NCBI GenBank assembly: GCA_033296885.1
Contig: MU864029.1
Coordinates: 1 to 64,000, forward strand
Length of the DNA stretch: 64,000 bases
Source of the DNA: Triangularia verruculosa
Taxonomy: Eukaryota > Ascomycota > Sordariomycetes > Sordariales > Podosporaceae
Direction of reading: 5' to 3'
In this document: one piece after another, positions 9,921-22,938 of the stretch
Position numbering within the stretch: the first letter of the stretch is position 1
How the letters are laid out: every line of letters begins with the position of its first letter
Program-made: the position numbers and the translations under genes
The notes under the pieces: model-generated
What the model was told of the DNA's origin: nothing
What the model saw: only the letters and a program-made list of their open reading frames with translations
The model's database searches: none

Positions 9921-10975
9921 GAGCCAATCTTTGGCCCATCCGTCCGGACAACTTGGGATCTTGGCTGGAGAAGAGAAGGAGATCCATAGGAACCCAGATG
10001 CGTTTTCACTTTGAGTTCGTCTATCCAGAAGATAGCTGCGCCCCCATCACCATACCATGTCAACTTTGGTTCGGCCTTTCAAAATCCCGGTCGACACTTT
10101 GGGTCGGAGCTAGGCGATAGGCTGTTCTACCACCCATTTTGAAGCCAGTTGCAGGCGGCGGCTTGACGGAAATGTGCTGTGGTTGTTCGAGTGTTGTAGT
10201 AGTGACGTCAGTATATGTGGGAGGATGTACGGGAGGATTGATTGGGGTTTGGGCATTTCGACACTTTACTGGTGACATTGTGCTCTTCCCCTCGCTGGGC
10301 CGTGGAACGAGCACCAGCATGATATATCTGCCACAGATAAGCCAATCCCCGGGTCGGAATACTGGCGTCACTAATCGGACCTGATGAGACCTTGTGTAGT
10401 GATATTCCCTGGGCGATAACGATGCCCAACCAAACACAACGTCAGGATTTCCCCCCACACCTTGGTCAACGAGAGTCTAAACATGTTGTCTGCCTTTGTT
10501 GAGTCTCCAACTTTGGGGCGGCCACCCCGACAGTCAGACGTGAACTTGGTACTGCTCATCCGTGTATAGTATACTCCGGGCGGTTCTCCACGGGCTCCCC
10601 ACTGTTGTTCGTGATGCTTTTGTCGGTCTAATTCTATTTACTGGGGTCAGATCCATCAAGCCTTCCGAGGCATCACGAAGGAAAGGGTGGAGTTTGCGAT
10701 TGCTTAGCGAGCACTAACAAAAGCCCTGGCAGGCTGAACTGCTAGGGCTATCCCTTCAATGTCCTCGGAGCTGTCCTCCACAGCGAAGCCTATTCATACA
10801 CTTGGCCAGAAGTATGTACTTATGTGAGAATCCCATGAGACCGTCATCGCTTTCCCTCCAGGTTTCATGGCTGAGATACATTCGCTGGCCCGCCGGAGCG
10901 TCCTGCGGCACAGGCCCCCGCTTCGGAGGTCTGCCGGAATACTCTCCGAGGATAAGGTTCGGCAAGTTCGGGTCT

Positions 10976-11025
10976 GGCAGTGTTTGTCACTTGAAAGGCA
11001 GTGTTTGTCACTTGAAAGGCAGTGT
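10976..11025. repeat. 21-bp tandem repeat, 2.4 copies
   Basis: GGCAGTGTTTGTCACTTGAAA occurs at 10976-10996 and exactly again at 10997-11017, followed by the partial GGCAGTGT. Perfect copies suggest a recent duplication. Confidence 0.9.
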
Positions 11026-11388
11026 GCCCGACGGACGGTGGTCGCCAAATGCCTTGGATCTTCCCCGGGAACGCCCGTGCTCGCGTCGCCCAAGCTTCTT
11101 CCCTGTCAAATGCCAGTGGCGTCCTCTCCCTCCTCCATCCAAGAGCCAAAACATGAGGCCGCGTCGCGCCTTCTGTAGCGCAAAGTTTAAATTCTGGGAC
11201 CGTGTAACCTCGATCCATTCTTCCAGAAGCAGGGCCTTGTCGACTCCGTCGCTGCCGCTGCTTCGGCGGGCGGGGGTGGGCGCCACGCCGCGCCTCAGAC
11301 CGCGTGCTGTCTCTGTCCCCATCCTATTGTCCTTTCGCTTTTGCTGCACTTTTATGTGCACAGTGTCCAGTGGCTCTCGCATCTGTCA

Positions 11389-11466
11389 TCTGGCGTCTGG
11401 CGTCTGGCGTCTGGCGTCTGGTGTCTCCTGTGCTGGTGTCTCCTGTGCTGGTGTCTCCTGTGCTGG
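11389..11466. repeat. Compound minisatellite (7-bp and 15-bp units)
   Basis: Four copies of TCTGGCG and one variant TCTGGTG lead into three copies of TCTCCTGTGCTGGTG (the last truncated). The units share TCTGG/GCTGG, so the second array may have grown from the first. It lies in noncoding DNA and is a likely length polymorphism. Confidence 0.9.
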
Positions 11467-12088
11467 ACCATATTGCCTCCATCTCAGCACGGTCCCTGCT
11501 CGCCGCTCTGGCTCTTCTTCTGGTGTCTTTCCTCTGTCTCCATCGTTCGTCGTGCCCTGCTACGGCCTTCGCAGCTGTTCTGTTTCGTCTTGAATATGAT
11601 GGCATGGTACCCGCAAGCCACACGGCCGCACGTGAACTCTGGCTGGATTGTGGACCAGCCGGTCTCTGTGACCGAACCACACCGGTGAATTGTTGGAGGT
11701 GGATGTGGGATATGGAGGGAGCCCGATGTGGTCTCCACCCACCGCCATCCCCACCAAAAGTTTGTCTGTCGAAGGCAAATGGACTGGTCTTGAGCCAAGC
11801 GTCGAAGATACCGATAATGTCCACCCCTGTTCCTTGATCTTGCCAGTGACAGTGGCCCTTGGTGATGGCCATACTTAATCCTCGTGCCTGCCAACCCCCA
11901 ACCCCACGAAGATGTCGATTATTGCTGAATATCTTCTTCGAATTCACATGGCTCTTGCTACTTTCAACATCAAAAACCCCCACACGCACGGTAGATGAAA
12001 AAGTTCCTAAGCTTCATCGCCATATATTGTCGCTGTTGACGAGTCTCCAAGGACTAACGCTTCATACACGCACAAAATCACCTTCGAC

Positions 12089-13111
12089 ATGACCCGAGAG
12101 ACGTCCTCAGAACCACCAAAACCATCGAAGCGGAAGGGTAAGGATCATCCATTCCCTGCCTTGATACGAATCAGCGTCATCTAATCTTTGGCAATATCAG
12201 GTACTCGCAGCGTCTCAACACTCACGCCCGCGCAACTTGCCAGGAAACGGGCCAATGACCGGGAAGCTCAGCGCGCCATCAGGGCACGCACCAAGGAGCA
12301 TATCGAGCGGCTCGAGAAGGAGCTGGAAGAGTACAGGACTCGGCAGAGCCGGGACGAGGTGATCAACCAGCTCAAAATGAGGTTGAATTCGCTCGAGAGA
12401 GAGAACAACTGTCTTCGCGAGGAACTCAAGCGCTGCAACCACATGTTTTCGCCACCCGGTACTTCCCAGCCCTCACCTCCCGCCTGTCTGCCTCCAGCTT
12501 TTATTCTGACCACACCAGCCCCAGGTTTCGATGCGAACGATCTGCTGCCCGCTGCTCACGCAGGCATTCCACACCGACCAGCGCCGTTCGGCCAGCCAGC
12601 CAATGAGTACACCTCGACGCCCCCAGCTTTCGCATTCGTGCCTACGACGGAACAATGCGAGCAATGGCCCTCTACAGTTTCAGTCTCGTCCGTCCCAGTC
12701 TCGTCCGTATCAGTCTCCTCGGTCGTCTCGAGCCCCTGTCCCTCCCCGAGCCACCCCGAAGATCCCTTCCTACCGAACTATATTCCCACCAGCATGCCGA
12801 CCATGATGGAGGGGAACGTCATGGCGCCGACCTCTATGCCCTGCATGGACGCGACCACCACAAAACTTGAGTTTGAACAGCAGGAGATTGATCCAGGTAC
12901 AACGACGAGCCATGGGCCCGAGCAAATCTCAGAACCATGGACAGATGCTAACAGCAAGGTGGCGGCAGCAGCAGACCATGGTTATCCTAATGCAAACATG
13001 CCGCAGCCAGCTACAGCATACATTCCGCAGCAGCCGTGGTCCGCCTCGATGTATCCGCCCACCTACTACCAACATCAGCCTCATGGATTGCCTCAGGCTG
13101 CTGGTCTCTAA
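12089..13111 (+). CDS. bZIP transcription factor (AP-1-like basic region)
   Basis: Two exons, 12089-12137 and 12201-13111, give about 319 residues. The intron has a GTAAGG donor and ATATCAG acceptor, and joining restores KRKGTRSVSTLT without a frame break. The basic region RKRANDREAQRAIRARTK is at about residues 32-49, with the asparagine and arginine that contact DNA in bZIP proteins, followed by a leucine/isoleucine heptad stretch to about residue 95. The rest is Pro/Ser-rich and probably disordered, with a repetitive SVSSVPVSSVSVSSV run encoded by a TCC/GTC-rich direct repeat. A nuclear regulator; no target is evident. An ATG inside the intron (12188) is not the start. No partner gene nearby hints at the pathway. 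Confidence 0.88.
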
Positions 13112-16100
13112 CGATCTTTGTGGTGACTGGATCACTTCGAAGGACATCTATCCTCTACACCACCCACCCCTCCACGGGTCGCCGCGACAAAGGAAGCGTT
13201 AACTGTCCGCTTCCTGACTAATCCATACGCGGCAAAACACCCAGGAGATGGGTGGAGAGAAACCCAGAGAACACAGTCAGATAGAATCGACTCTGGCATG
13301 AACCACATATTGTTGGTTGCAATGTGAACTACACACCCGCCATGGCGGCAAATAGGGTGAACATGAAGGCGGCCGTCACCTCACGATGGGAGAAACAGAA
13401 GAGCTGCTTCGTTACCTCGCTTCAAAAAAAGCTTCCGGGTTTGATGCTTTCTTTTATGAAGGACACAGGAGTCTTTACCGGCGGGAAACAAACATTTCGG
13501 AATCAAACATAGACATACAGCATTGGCACACTCTCGGTACATTTTATTTTCTTTCACTTTCGCTTTGGGTTGGGTGGGCTGCATAGCATCGCATTCGGGT
13601 TTTATTGGGTTTGGATAAACTTTGGGGATTACGAAAAGTGCTGCTACCTTAATTCCTATACCCTCAGTAGTTCTTTTCTCTCTTTTTTTTTCTTTCTCGA
13701 AATACACAACACACAAGCGTTGGAGGTACACATCATTCGGGTCGTTAACTTGATCGGCTCAAAAAGAGTGTGTATTACATCAAGCGCTGATTTTACATTC
13801 AAGTAGACTTGAAATTTTAGGCAAACTGGTGGTCAAAAAAAACTGTCTTGTTATTATTACGCATTAGACACTTGAAAAAGGCACCTTGACAGCACACTAT
13901 AGCTGGCCCAGTATGCTCGTGTGAGTGCAACCATCAGACAGAAAGACACATCAAGATCGCCCACTACAGAAGCCAACAAAAGGGATCAGCCCCCCTCTGT
14001 CCGTCACCGGGCAAAACATCCGGCAAATACAGGCGCAGCCGTCAAGGACTCTCCCTGTTCCACCAAGGACTTCACACCCTCAGCACCGCAAAGCAAACCT
14101 TACGCTAGGACTGCGCACCTGAAAACCCCGAAGCGATCAGTTTGTTCACCGACGATGGGGATGGAGGTGGTAAATCGCAGCAGTCTGATTGGTAGTTTTT
14201 CTTTTCTTCTTATTCCTCTCCAACTAAAACAAACTGGGGTTTCTCATCCAACAACAGCTCCGCAATGGAGGCAAGGTTGCTGGAAAAAATACCTCCTTAT
14301 TAGCAAAAACGAGGGCGAAATGCAGGAGCTTTTCCATCACTCGCGCAAAACGCACAGAAGTGGACGATGCCATGTGGAGAAGGGAATGAATGCTACGCTA
14401 AAATGATCAGATCAAGGTGCTGAGCAAAACTGTCGGATTGCTTTGGATTGCTACCCATCTGTCCTGCGAAAGAGTGGTGGCAGCTGGTTCCGGTTGGACA
14501 TGGTCCCTCCGTACCTCATGGCGTGGACCAAGTTGCATGCGCACCGGCTTTTGGAAGCTGAACTGCTTGAACCCTGTGACGTGGTGGAAAACGCCATTCG
14601 CTCCTATATGGGCTCCGCTGAGGGGTGTGACAGCTCCGGTAAAGCTACCGTAGCATTCGGACACGGTATACGTCTTGCGTTCGGTAGTCATAATTTCCAG
14701 AAGAACAGCATAGACAGGAGAAACTGGTGGATGGATGAGACAGGTAAAAAGGATTCGACCACAGGAAGATTCTGTCAACTGGTAAATCACTGCATCATGA
14801 TGGATGCTGACCTCTCCTGGAGCAAATCCGCTAGCTCACATATGCCGGCTCGCCAGAATGAATGGAGCTTCCGGCAGATGCCGCACCCAACTAAAAGAGC
14901 TAGTGTGGTTGCTTCGACGCCGTTTTTGGCTTCAACATGCGCTTAAACAACCCCCACAACTACAGGGCGTCCTATTTTGGAGTTGGGGGTTTGACGTCCA
15001 TATCCCAAGAAATATCGACCAGGGCCTTCAACACCGACAAACATAAAGGGATCGGCTCGACAGGATGCACTGCACCTAGCTATACCTTTCCTTGACGGGT
15101 GAGGGGGAAGATGCTCCTCAAATTCTTTCTTGGCGATAGGACAATGTCCAGTGAACTTCCTCTGACAGTGCCAAAAGAATAAACAAAACACTATGGCTAT
15201 CCTGGTCCACAAGGTTCGAGAAAGACCCGCCTACAACCAGTGGGAGTGTGTGAACTGGGCTCGCTCCTCGCGTTTTGACTTGCGGCAGGGAAGAACCAGG
15301 AGAGGTTTTCGCGGTGGGCAGACCCTGCGGAAGATTCACCCCATTTCTCCCCATCGGTCTAAACTCAAGCCCCTCAGCCCCGCCTCGATGGTCCACGGCC
15401 CCAAACAATCAGACTGGCAGATTCCTGTAAGCGCAGAAGCCAGCGGTTTAGACAGGGTGGCTCTCCAAAGATAAACCTAGAGAAGAAGTCTATCAAGTAA
15501 ACTTCAAGGTGCCGGATGGAAAGTTGGCAGACAGAACCACAGCGACCATGGAACAGCCTCCAATACACGTCGTGGCTGCCGAATGTGCAGTTGATAGTTA
15601 AATATAAGGTATGGGACAGGTCGGTGAGACAAAAAGCCGCAAGGCCTCGGAATAGGCTCGGAGATCGATCGTCTTTCCTTGATGTCCAGGATTCCCTGTT
15701 TTCCATAAATGCAAGGCAATCCCAGAGGTGTTCACCTGGGCGAACAGATTTCGTGTGGGGCAGAACCAGCCAAGACCATAGACGGGAGATCTGCCGGTTA
15801 GTGGTTGGTGGTGTTTCGAGGAGGCCGGCTCCGGAAGAAGTCCGGGCACACGCCGGATGACGGACGGTCACTTTCCAAAAGTTGGGCGGACACGGCCTAA
15901 GCCACCGAGCTCGGTACAATAGGTTGTTCGACCACGGAAGAAGCCGTGTGATGCCGCACGGAGAATCCGGTGAAAATGAAGCCAGATGTGGCGATCATAG
16001 GTGGCACAACAAACACACCTGAAACCACCAAACGGGGTGATGGGGCGTTGGATCGTATCTTACCCCAGATTATGTGTCTGTAGACAAGGAATTCATCGCA

Positions 16101-17075
16101 TACGCTCAAGGGTCGAGACCGTGCTCCTGCCTCAGTGGCGTCGGAGTATCTTGCGGAGTATTGCAAATGGCGTGCCTAACACGTTGCTGGGTACTTCCTA
16201 CTGTGCGTGACCTGAATATGGCGAATGAGCGAGCTTATCCGGCAGGATGGAGCTGTTGGGACAGGTTGCCAAAGCTCCAAGTTCGTCCGCCGGGCGACTA
16301 GCATCAAGCATCAAGACTCGCCGAAGCTGCTGACCACCTTCTTCGCGATAATTTGTCCGTGGTAGCCTGTTTCGGAAAATCTGAAAGTATGTCGAGCATC
16401 ATACTGCGGGGCAGTCGAAATAGATGTGAGGAAAATCGACGTGATATCCTGGGTTGATTTTGTTGACCAGGCTGTCGAAGGTTGTCGAGAAAGCATGCAT
16501 GGTGATGTACATCGCTCAACAGACCAACCGATGATTGATGAGCCGCTTGAGCTTACATAATTGATAGCGGCTGCACGGACCAAGATGCTAGCTGCTGCCG
16601 CTGCGGGACCGAGAGTGGGTCAACCGTTGACGTTGACAGGCTGGATGATTGCGTGCAGCGCCCTTGCCACAAGACCTGCTTCTCTCCATCACAGCCTTCC
16701 AATGCCGTCAGCGGTACCGGGAACAGCTTTGGGGAGAGACGACAACGGCCGGGTCGAGTTGATCGGAAGTAGGCATACTGGCCGATTGACCACACATTTT
16801 CTATCATGCAGGACAGCTAGGAAGCAATGTACCTACCTACCTTCTTGTTCGCCAACTGATAGAGAATATCGAGCAATACATTATTTTCATTATTCTTCCA
16901 CCCTGCACAACAGCTCCCGTTGCAACCCATCTTGAACCACCTGGTACCATCCTATACGGAATTTCCACAGAGTATAACTAAACTCGTCTCGACCGGATAG
17001 TGACGCCATTGTCCAGACTCGAGGGGCAAGGCAGCAGAGACAGGCCGAGAAGCAGCCGGCAGCGGAAGGAATCTC
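13112..17075. other. Long gene-free interval
   Basis: Nearly 4 kb with GC content like the rest of the euchromatin but no open frame I can tie to a domain or to a consistent splice pattern. The longest frames (about 180 codons on the minus strand near 15.4-15.9 kb, about 165 on the plus strand near 14.4-14.9 kb) look random. It contains the 3' UTR of the bZIP gene and the promoter of the MFS gene. Noncoding transcripts or a lineage-specific gene cannot be excluded. Confidence 0.5.
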
Positions 17076-19342
17076 ATGGGCCATGGTTCCAGAAACGAAG
17101 GCGGTGTTGGGACTGCAACCACGACCTCCTCAAGTCTCTCTGTCGACGGACGTCAGAATGTTGAATCAGCAACCACTTGGTTGCTCTCCGACTCGATGTT
17201 GCGAGACGAGTCTCCTGTCTCAAACCATAGCACGAGCAGCACAGTATCAGTCGACGGGGCCATACCCAGTGTAACAGCTTCCAGCCTCGCCGTCAACGGC
17301 TCGCAAACCCAGGCCGATGCAAAGACGGTAGCTTGGAAGGATCTCCCACGCAAGGATCAACTCACAGTCATTACGCTTGCTAGGTTGAGTGAGCCCCTTG
17401 TGCAAACATCTCTGCAGGTACAGACAATTTGTAGCTCCCTCAAGGGCTCCTCGGGCTCAAGCTAATCCATCATCTAGTCATACATGTTCTACCAGCTGAA
17501 GTGGTTTGACCCCAGTCTGCCAGACTCCGTAATCGCAAGCCAGGCGGGCATTTTGCAGTTCGTGCTCTTCTAGTCCTCGCATTATATCGCGGTCAATACC
17601 AAGAGGCTTGATACTGACACTGTCCGGCGGCACCATGCAGCGCCAGCTTCACTGCGGCTCAGTTTGTAACCTCGATGATGTGGGGACGAGTTGCGGATTC
17701 TCGTCAATTTGGTCGTAAGACCGTGTTGTTGATTGGTCTCAGCGGGACAAGTAAGTCGAATTTGACACCCCAAAGGCCCTCTTGACAACCTAGTTGACCG
17801 TGAACAAATTTCAGTGATATCGTGCCTTGGATTTGGCTTCTCAACGACCTTTTGGCAAGCCCTATTCTTCAGGTCCCTCGGCGGTATTACCAACGGGAAC
17901 GTAGGGGTGTTGAGAACGATGTAGGATGGCACGCCCGGCTGGCTTTCCAGGATCTTACTGACGTAACTTCGGCCGTGTAGGATCAGTGAAACCGTATGGG
18001 AGAAAAAGTAGACGTTGCCCGCATGGTCTTGTATTATTCAGCTCTGACATAGTAACAGGTACCAGTCGAGGGCATTTCTGCTACTTCCAATGACCTTCAA
18101 CGTCGGTACAATCATTGGACCAAGTACGTGTAAAACCATGGTCATCTCGTTGCTTGCTAACCGTCCTGTCAGTACTTGGTGGAATCCTTTCAGATCCAGC
18201 GGGCAGCTATCCATCTCTCTTCGGTGACATTTGGTTCTTTCAAAAGTTCCCATACGCCACCCCAAATATCCTCTCGGCAGTCTTTCTATTCTGCGCCATG
18301 CTACTCGTCTGGCTACTCTTGGAAGAGGTGAATGCTTTGGGTACACTGTACCAAATTTTCCACAGATACTAATCATGCCCAGACCCTCGACCTCTGCGTC
18401 GACAAGCGCGACATGGGACTTGAACTCGGCCACCGACTCAAGCTCTGGCTCGCCCGCAAAAGGTCCAAAGGAAGCTACTCCCGCCTTCCCACCTCGGACG
18501 TAACCACCACCGATATCGAAACCCACCCCTTTACCCATGGCCAGCAGCCCCCGATCAAACCCCAAACCCCCCGGCGCCGCTACATCCACCGCCTCCCCTT
18601 CACTCGCATCTTCACCCCCAACGTCATCTCCACCCTCACCGCCAGCCTCCTCCTCTCCCTCCACGTCGGCACCTTCAACTCCCTCTGGTTCGTCTTCCTC
18701 TCCACCCCCGTCTACGACCCCTCCCGCGGTGCCGAATCCCCCTCCGCCCCCCCCCCTCGCCTCCCCTTCCTCTTCACCGGCGGCCTCGGCCTCCACCCCC
18801 GAGAAGTCGGCCTAGCCATGGCCATCCTCGGCGTCCTCGGCATCGCCCTCCAACTCTTAGTCTACCCCAGCCTCTCCGCCCGCCTCGGCACCGTCCGAAG
18901 CTGGCGGATCTTCCTGCTGTTCTTCCCTTTTACCTACTTCATCGCGCCTTACCTGAGTTTGGTACCGTCTTCATCCCCCCCGCCGGCGCCAAAGGACGGT
19001 GTGCTGGTATGGCTGGCCATCGCGGGTGTGCTCTGCTTTCATGTGATAGGCAGGACGTTTGCGTTGCCTGCTCAGACGATTCTGGTGAACAATTGTACGC
19101 CACATCCGAGTGTGCTGGGGACGGTGCATGGGATTGGGCAGAGCGTGTCGAGTTTGTCGAGGACGGTGGGGCCGTTCCTGGGCGGGTTTTTGTATGGGCA
19201 AGGACTGGCGAGGGGGGTTGTTGGGGCTGTATTTTGGTGTCTTAGCGCCGTTGCGATAGGGGGGATTGTGGCGAGTCTTTTTGTGCATGAGGGTGACGGA
19301 CATGAGATTTGGCTGGAGGGTGATGAGGAGGATGATGTATGA
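17076..19342 (+). CDS. MFS transporter (DHA1/tetracycline-resistance type), eight exons
   Basis: Eight exons: 17076-17417, 17478-17557, 17641-17750, 17815-17920, 17981-18007, 18059-18123, 18173-18327 and 18383-19342, totalling 614 codons. All phases match and the first six introns (50-83 nt) have GT...AG ends, some with CTGAC or CTAAC-like branch sites. About 90 hydrophilic residues precede LPRKDQLTVITLARLSEP, the start of TM1. The loop motif GRVADSRQFGRKT is the MFS motif A. A long cytoplasmic loop after TM6 is followed by a proline-rich segment and the second half with hydrophobic TM7-12. The 27-nt exon 5 is needed to read MISETVWEKKYQSRAF in frame. Substrate unknown; family members export drugs, metabolites or metal chelates. 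The exon 2/3 junction (donor GTTCGT) is the least certain. Confidence 0.88.
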
Positions 19343-19663
19343 TGTGAGGTGATTTATATTTCTGATGAGTATTGGCGCTTCGGGGCTGGTTAGGGTGAAA
19401 AGGAAGCGTTTCACTTGGAGAATGTAATTTGCTTTCTGTGCTCATCAGATGGTATGGTCAGTTGCCCTATGATGAACAAGTAGACTATAGCCCGTTGACG
19501 TCTCTAGACGGTAGAGGTCAGCCAGCTAGCAGTTGAGGATGCTATCCAGCTGACAAATCTCTAGATACTACTGCAGGCAGTCTGTCTAACAAGCTTATAC
19601 TTGATCATTTCATCAAACACACCTTTCTACACCCAAGACTGCCCCCACAGGTGCCACAACACA
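19343..19663. other. Convergent 3' intergenic region
   Basis: About 320 bp between the tail ends of the MFS gene (+) and the secreted-protein gene (-). It would hold both polyadenylation regions; nothing else is seen. Confidence 0.6.
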
Positions 19664-21238
19664 TCACTTTCCATACCACCCACCAGCCCTCCAACAAGCC
19701 GTTGCACTGACAGGATTGGAAACCGTGGTGTACTGCGTTTGACTAAAAACAAGCAGTTAGCTATACCCCCGAGACATAGAATCTCTTGAGTGTACTTACC
19801 CAACCCAAACTGTGCCAGACAGATGGCTGGTTAGATAGACGACATTTGTCTCGGTCACTGCGCTCTGTGTTCTGATGACAGTCACGGTGGCACCCGGGGC
19901 ATTCCCGGCGCATACGGTTGAAGGCGGAGGAGTTCTAAACAGGGAAGTGATGTTAGCTCTAGCAACGAAAGGCGATGATTTTTAATCAACGAAGGGCACT
20001 TACACTGTGGCTGTTGTTGTTCGGAGAACTGTTTCATTATACGTGAGCAAATACCACCCAGAAGTTGCGGAGAATCTGAAGCATAAAAACTCACCAGTCT
20101 CTGTCGTCACCCTTCCAGCAACGGTGGTTGTCGTGGTGCTGGTCACTGTGTAGGTCGTCTGCGTGATGGTTGATGTGATCGCGGCAACCTGAGCGGCGGG
20201 GGTGGCAGCCACATCTCGTTTTCCTATCACATTCGAGTCAGAATCGATGTATTCGCAGCTGATTCCTTCGGCCACACCGCAACAACCAACGTGAGACCCT
20301 GCCCATGGAAGCCAGTGGCAGTCCTGACAGTATCGAGAAGGGAAACTCACTGGTAGGATAGTGGCACCTGGCAGTCGTCGTAACCACAGTGGTCCAGTAG
20401 TTGGTTATCTGCCCATCAGTTTCTGTTCGGGTGACTGTTGATCTGACTGTGGTCGTCGGTGCTTGCGGGTAGCTTGTGACTGTCCGTGTCGGCCCACTAC
20501 AGGTTGCGGTAACGGTTCGAGGCACGATGATCAAGGTCTGGGTCTGCACGAGGGTGGTCAAAACCGCTGAATGATGGTCAGTATCAAAGGCTGTCAAAGA
20601 TTGTACTCGTTGTGGACTCACTCGAAGCCCTTGCTGTGGTTGTAACGCCGACAACAACGGTAGGGGTTGCCTGTGGACTGTTAATCATGTGGTTCCTTAT
20701 ACGCAGAGGGACAGCTGCCTCTTACTGTAACGTAAGTTGTCTCTGGCACACCAACAGTCACTGAGAAGGTGCGTTGTGTTGAGATCTGATTTCCGGACAG
20801 AATAATCTTCCAATTCCCTGACTTCATGGCTGAGAAAGGAATCCCGCTGGTGGACTGTCAGTCAACTGGCCATCACTCTCCCTGACTGTGTGTATTCTCA
20901 CCAGGTCGAAGTGACTTGTACCCCTGCTTGGCCTGTCCCGATGACCGAGCAAACATACTGATTGTCGTCTGGCCCGATAAGAACAGGGCTGATCGACTCC
21001 GGACCACAGCCTAGAGAGTCATCAGCACCTCGGTGTGTGTCCAGGTTGTCGTAGCTGTCACAACCATCAACTTACTCTGGAATATAGTAATGAAACTGAA
21101 ATATTGATTGGATGAGCCATCGATGTAATATGCGCCTCCATTCGAGTAATCAACACCATAGCTCGTACAGGCGGAGCTGAAGCCAATGACTAGAAAGAAG
21201 AGCAATGCCCAAAAGCACCTCAAGCTGCCTTTGTCCAT
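19664..21238 (-). CDS. Secreted Thr-rich protein, nine exons
   Basis: Exons (minus strand): 21238-21076, 21010-20902, 20846-20726, 20670-20622, 20566-20351, 20223-20095, 20028-20004, 19934-19800 and 19742-19664. They sum to 1,026 nt (341 residues) with every phase matching and good GTAAGT/GTGAGT donors. Residues 1-24 are a signal peptide (hydrophobic core WALLFFLVIGF, then SSAC). A Cys-containing N-terminal module (YSNGGAYYIDGSSNQYFSF ... CGIPFSAMKSGNWK) to about residue 125 resembles fungal extracellular modules found next to mucin-like tails. Then come Thr/Val-rich stretches (TVTSTTTTTV) likely to be O-glycosylated, and two late Cys. No GPI-type hydrophobic C-terminus is seen (ends AGGWYGK). 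Probably a wall or matrix protein; function unknown. Confidence 0.75.
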
Positions 21239-22938
21239 GGTGTTTGACTTGGCAGGAACAGTTTTGGCAGCCGTTAGACCTCATGACCCTGAAGTCGAAG
21301 CGGGGAGTACTGGCTGTCCTGTCTTCCTTATATCATCGCCTATCATGATCCGGGGTACTGGGAGGCCCCACCCATTCCCACCACCTCTTGACAAAAAATG
21401 CCCGCGTTTGGTAGCTGGATGGCATGCTGACAGGGGTATTGGGAAGGGCTATTGTGTAGATGGGACCAGATACCTGGGTGTTTGGATCAAGAAGAGATAG
21501 AACCATATTGTACTGCAGGATCCTAGATTGCTGTGCATTCAGCCTGTTGAAAGTCAAGCCCTAATGACGGTAACATCTACCCGCTTAAACGATAGCGTCT
21601 TGGGGGGAACCGACGTGGGCCAAAAGATCACTTGTGCCGTTGCTAGAGATCCGGCATGGCCGGACGTCGTGGGGACTACGGTGTAAAGTCCGGCGAGGTG
21701 ACACAGATGGGCCCGTCAAAACAATACGATCTGTCAGTAGTGTGTGTAGGTGCCAGTCACGTTGTAGACAAAAAAGAATAGAGGCTGCTAACCGGGCCAG
21801 CCAGCTTATAAGATCGTCAAGAGGCATTAGGATAGGTTCTAAGTATTTAAAGATAGCAACAGCCTTTAAAAGATAGTCAAGGGGCCTTAAACGATAGTGA
21901 AAAGATCTGGCGTTAGCGGCACAGTCTCTCTTTTCTTGTCCAGGGCATGGTAGTGCTGGCATTTGATGACTTGGATCGATGCGTCTGATCCTAGCTGAAG
22001 CCGGAAGGCCACCATGAATTGAGTATAAGACAGCCGCAGGCATGAAAGGAAGCAAGTATACTAATTCGCACTCAGTCAGAAAACCACACGCTGGACAAAG
22101 ATCCTTGCGGTTTGGTCATGCGCCAGAAACCCCATGCCTCTCTGGTAAAATATCCATCGCGGTTGCTTGTTCTCTCGACCGTTAGGCTCGGTATCGGGGA
22201 GCGGGAAATATTGACTGTCCCAGACTCCATGAGATTGCCGTCCCGTGTGTGTATCTTTGGCGAAGCTAAAAATAGGAAACCCCTCCCGGTTGTTTAAAGT
22301 GTCTTGGACTTGGAAAAAGGCCGTTCACCTGTATCGGTCCCCAGGCAGCCGAGCATGCTGCGAGGTTGCTTGCTTTCTCATCTGCCAGTGTATGTGTTGG
22401 GTTATCCATGGAGGGTGTGGCCAGCTATAATATCCAGGCGACTCGAGTTCTCATGTAAGTTGTTAGTAACAAATATCGAGAAGTGAACATTGCATTGACT
22501 GGCTTATATAGAAGTCGCATCGGCAAATAGTATGGGGTGAGCCGCAGAGGAAGAATGTATATTTTGGTTTCTAGAAGTCAGAGCTCGAGTGGCTGTTTTA
22601 GGGTAGGCAACGTGCATTTGCATTTGCCGTGTCATTCAGAGGCCAGGCTCTGGCACCACATGATGGCAGATGCGACAAGGGACTTTCTTGCCCGATTGCT
22701 TCAGAAGACTTTGTTTTCCTGTTATCTACATTATGAAGAAGGCAGGTGCACGAAAGGAATGCTCCTACCCGTCATTCTGTGCCTTTCGGGAAGGGGCGCC
22801 TTCTGGCCCCACCAACGTTATCAAGACAGGCACCGCTCAACACCACTCCAACCACATTCCCGGGCCGCCATCAACGTCACCGTTACCATCCAAATCATCG
22901 CCGGTATATTTGACTAACATCTATCTCCGTTCGTTGGA
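21239..22938. other. Intergenic region, divergent promoters
   Basis: About 1.7 kb between the secreted-protein gene (-) and ureidoglycolate lyase (+). At about 21800-21895 a degenerate short tandem pattern around AAGATAGTCAAGG recurs three to four times. A TATATA near 22505 might serve the downstream gene. No coding region recognised. Confidence 0.5.

Larger units (their letters stand above)
9921..12088. other. Intergenic region upstream of the bZIP gene
   Basis: About 2.2 kb with overlapping open frames on both strands, none with a recognisable domain or consistent splice pattern. It holds two minisatellites (10976-11025 and 11389-11466). The last few hundred bases before 12089 should contain the bZIP promoter and 5' UTR. 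No RNA gene was recognised. Confidence 0.6.

Noticed and set aside
11324..11989. 221-codon minus-strand frame with STGDTSTGDT repeats
   Set aside because: The repeats are just the translation of the minisatellite; no start context, domain or splice support.
12188..12200. ATG at 12188 as bZIP start
   Set aside because: It lies in the intron acceptor region; splicing from ATG 12089 gives a better start with matching phase.
15374..15919. 181-codon minus-strand frame in the long gap
   Set aside because: No domain, no codon bias like neighbours, no supporting splice sites.
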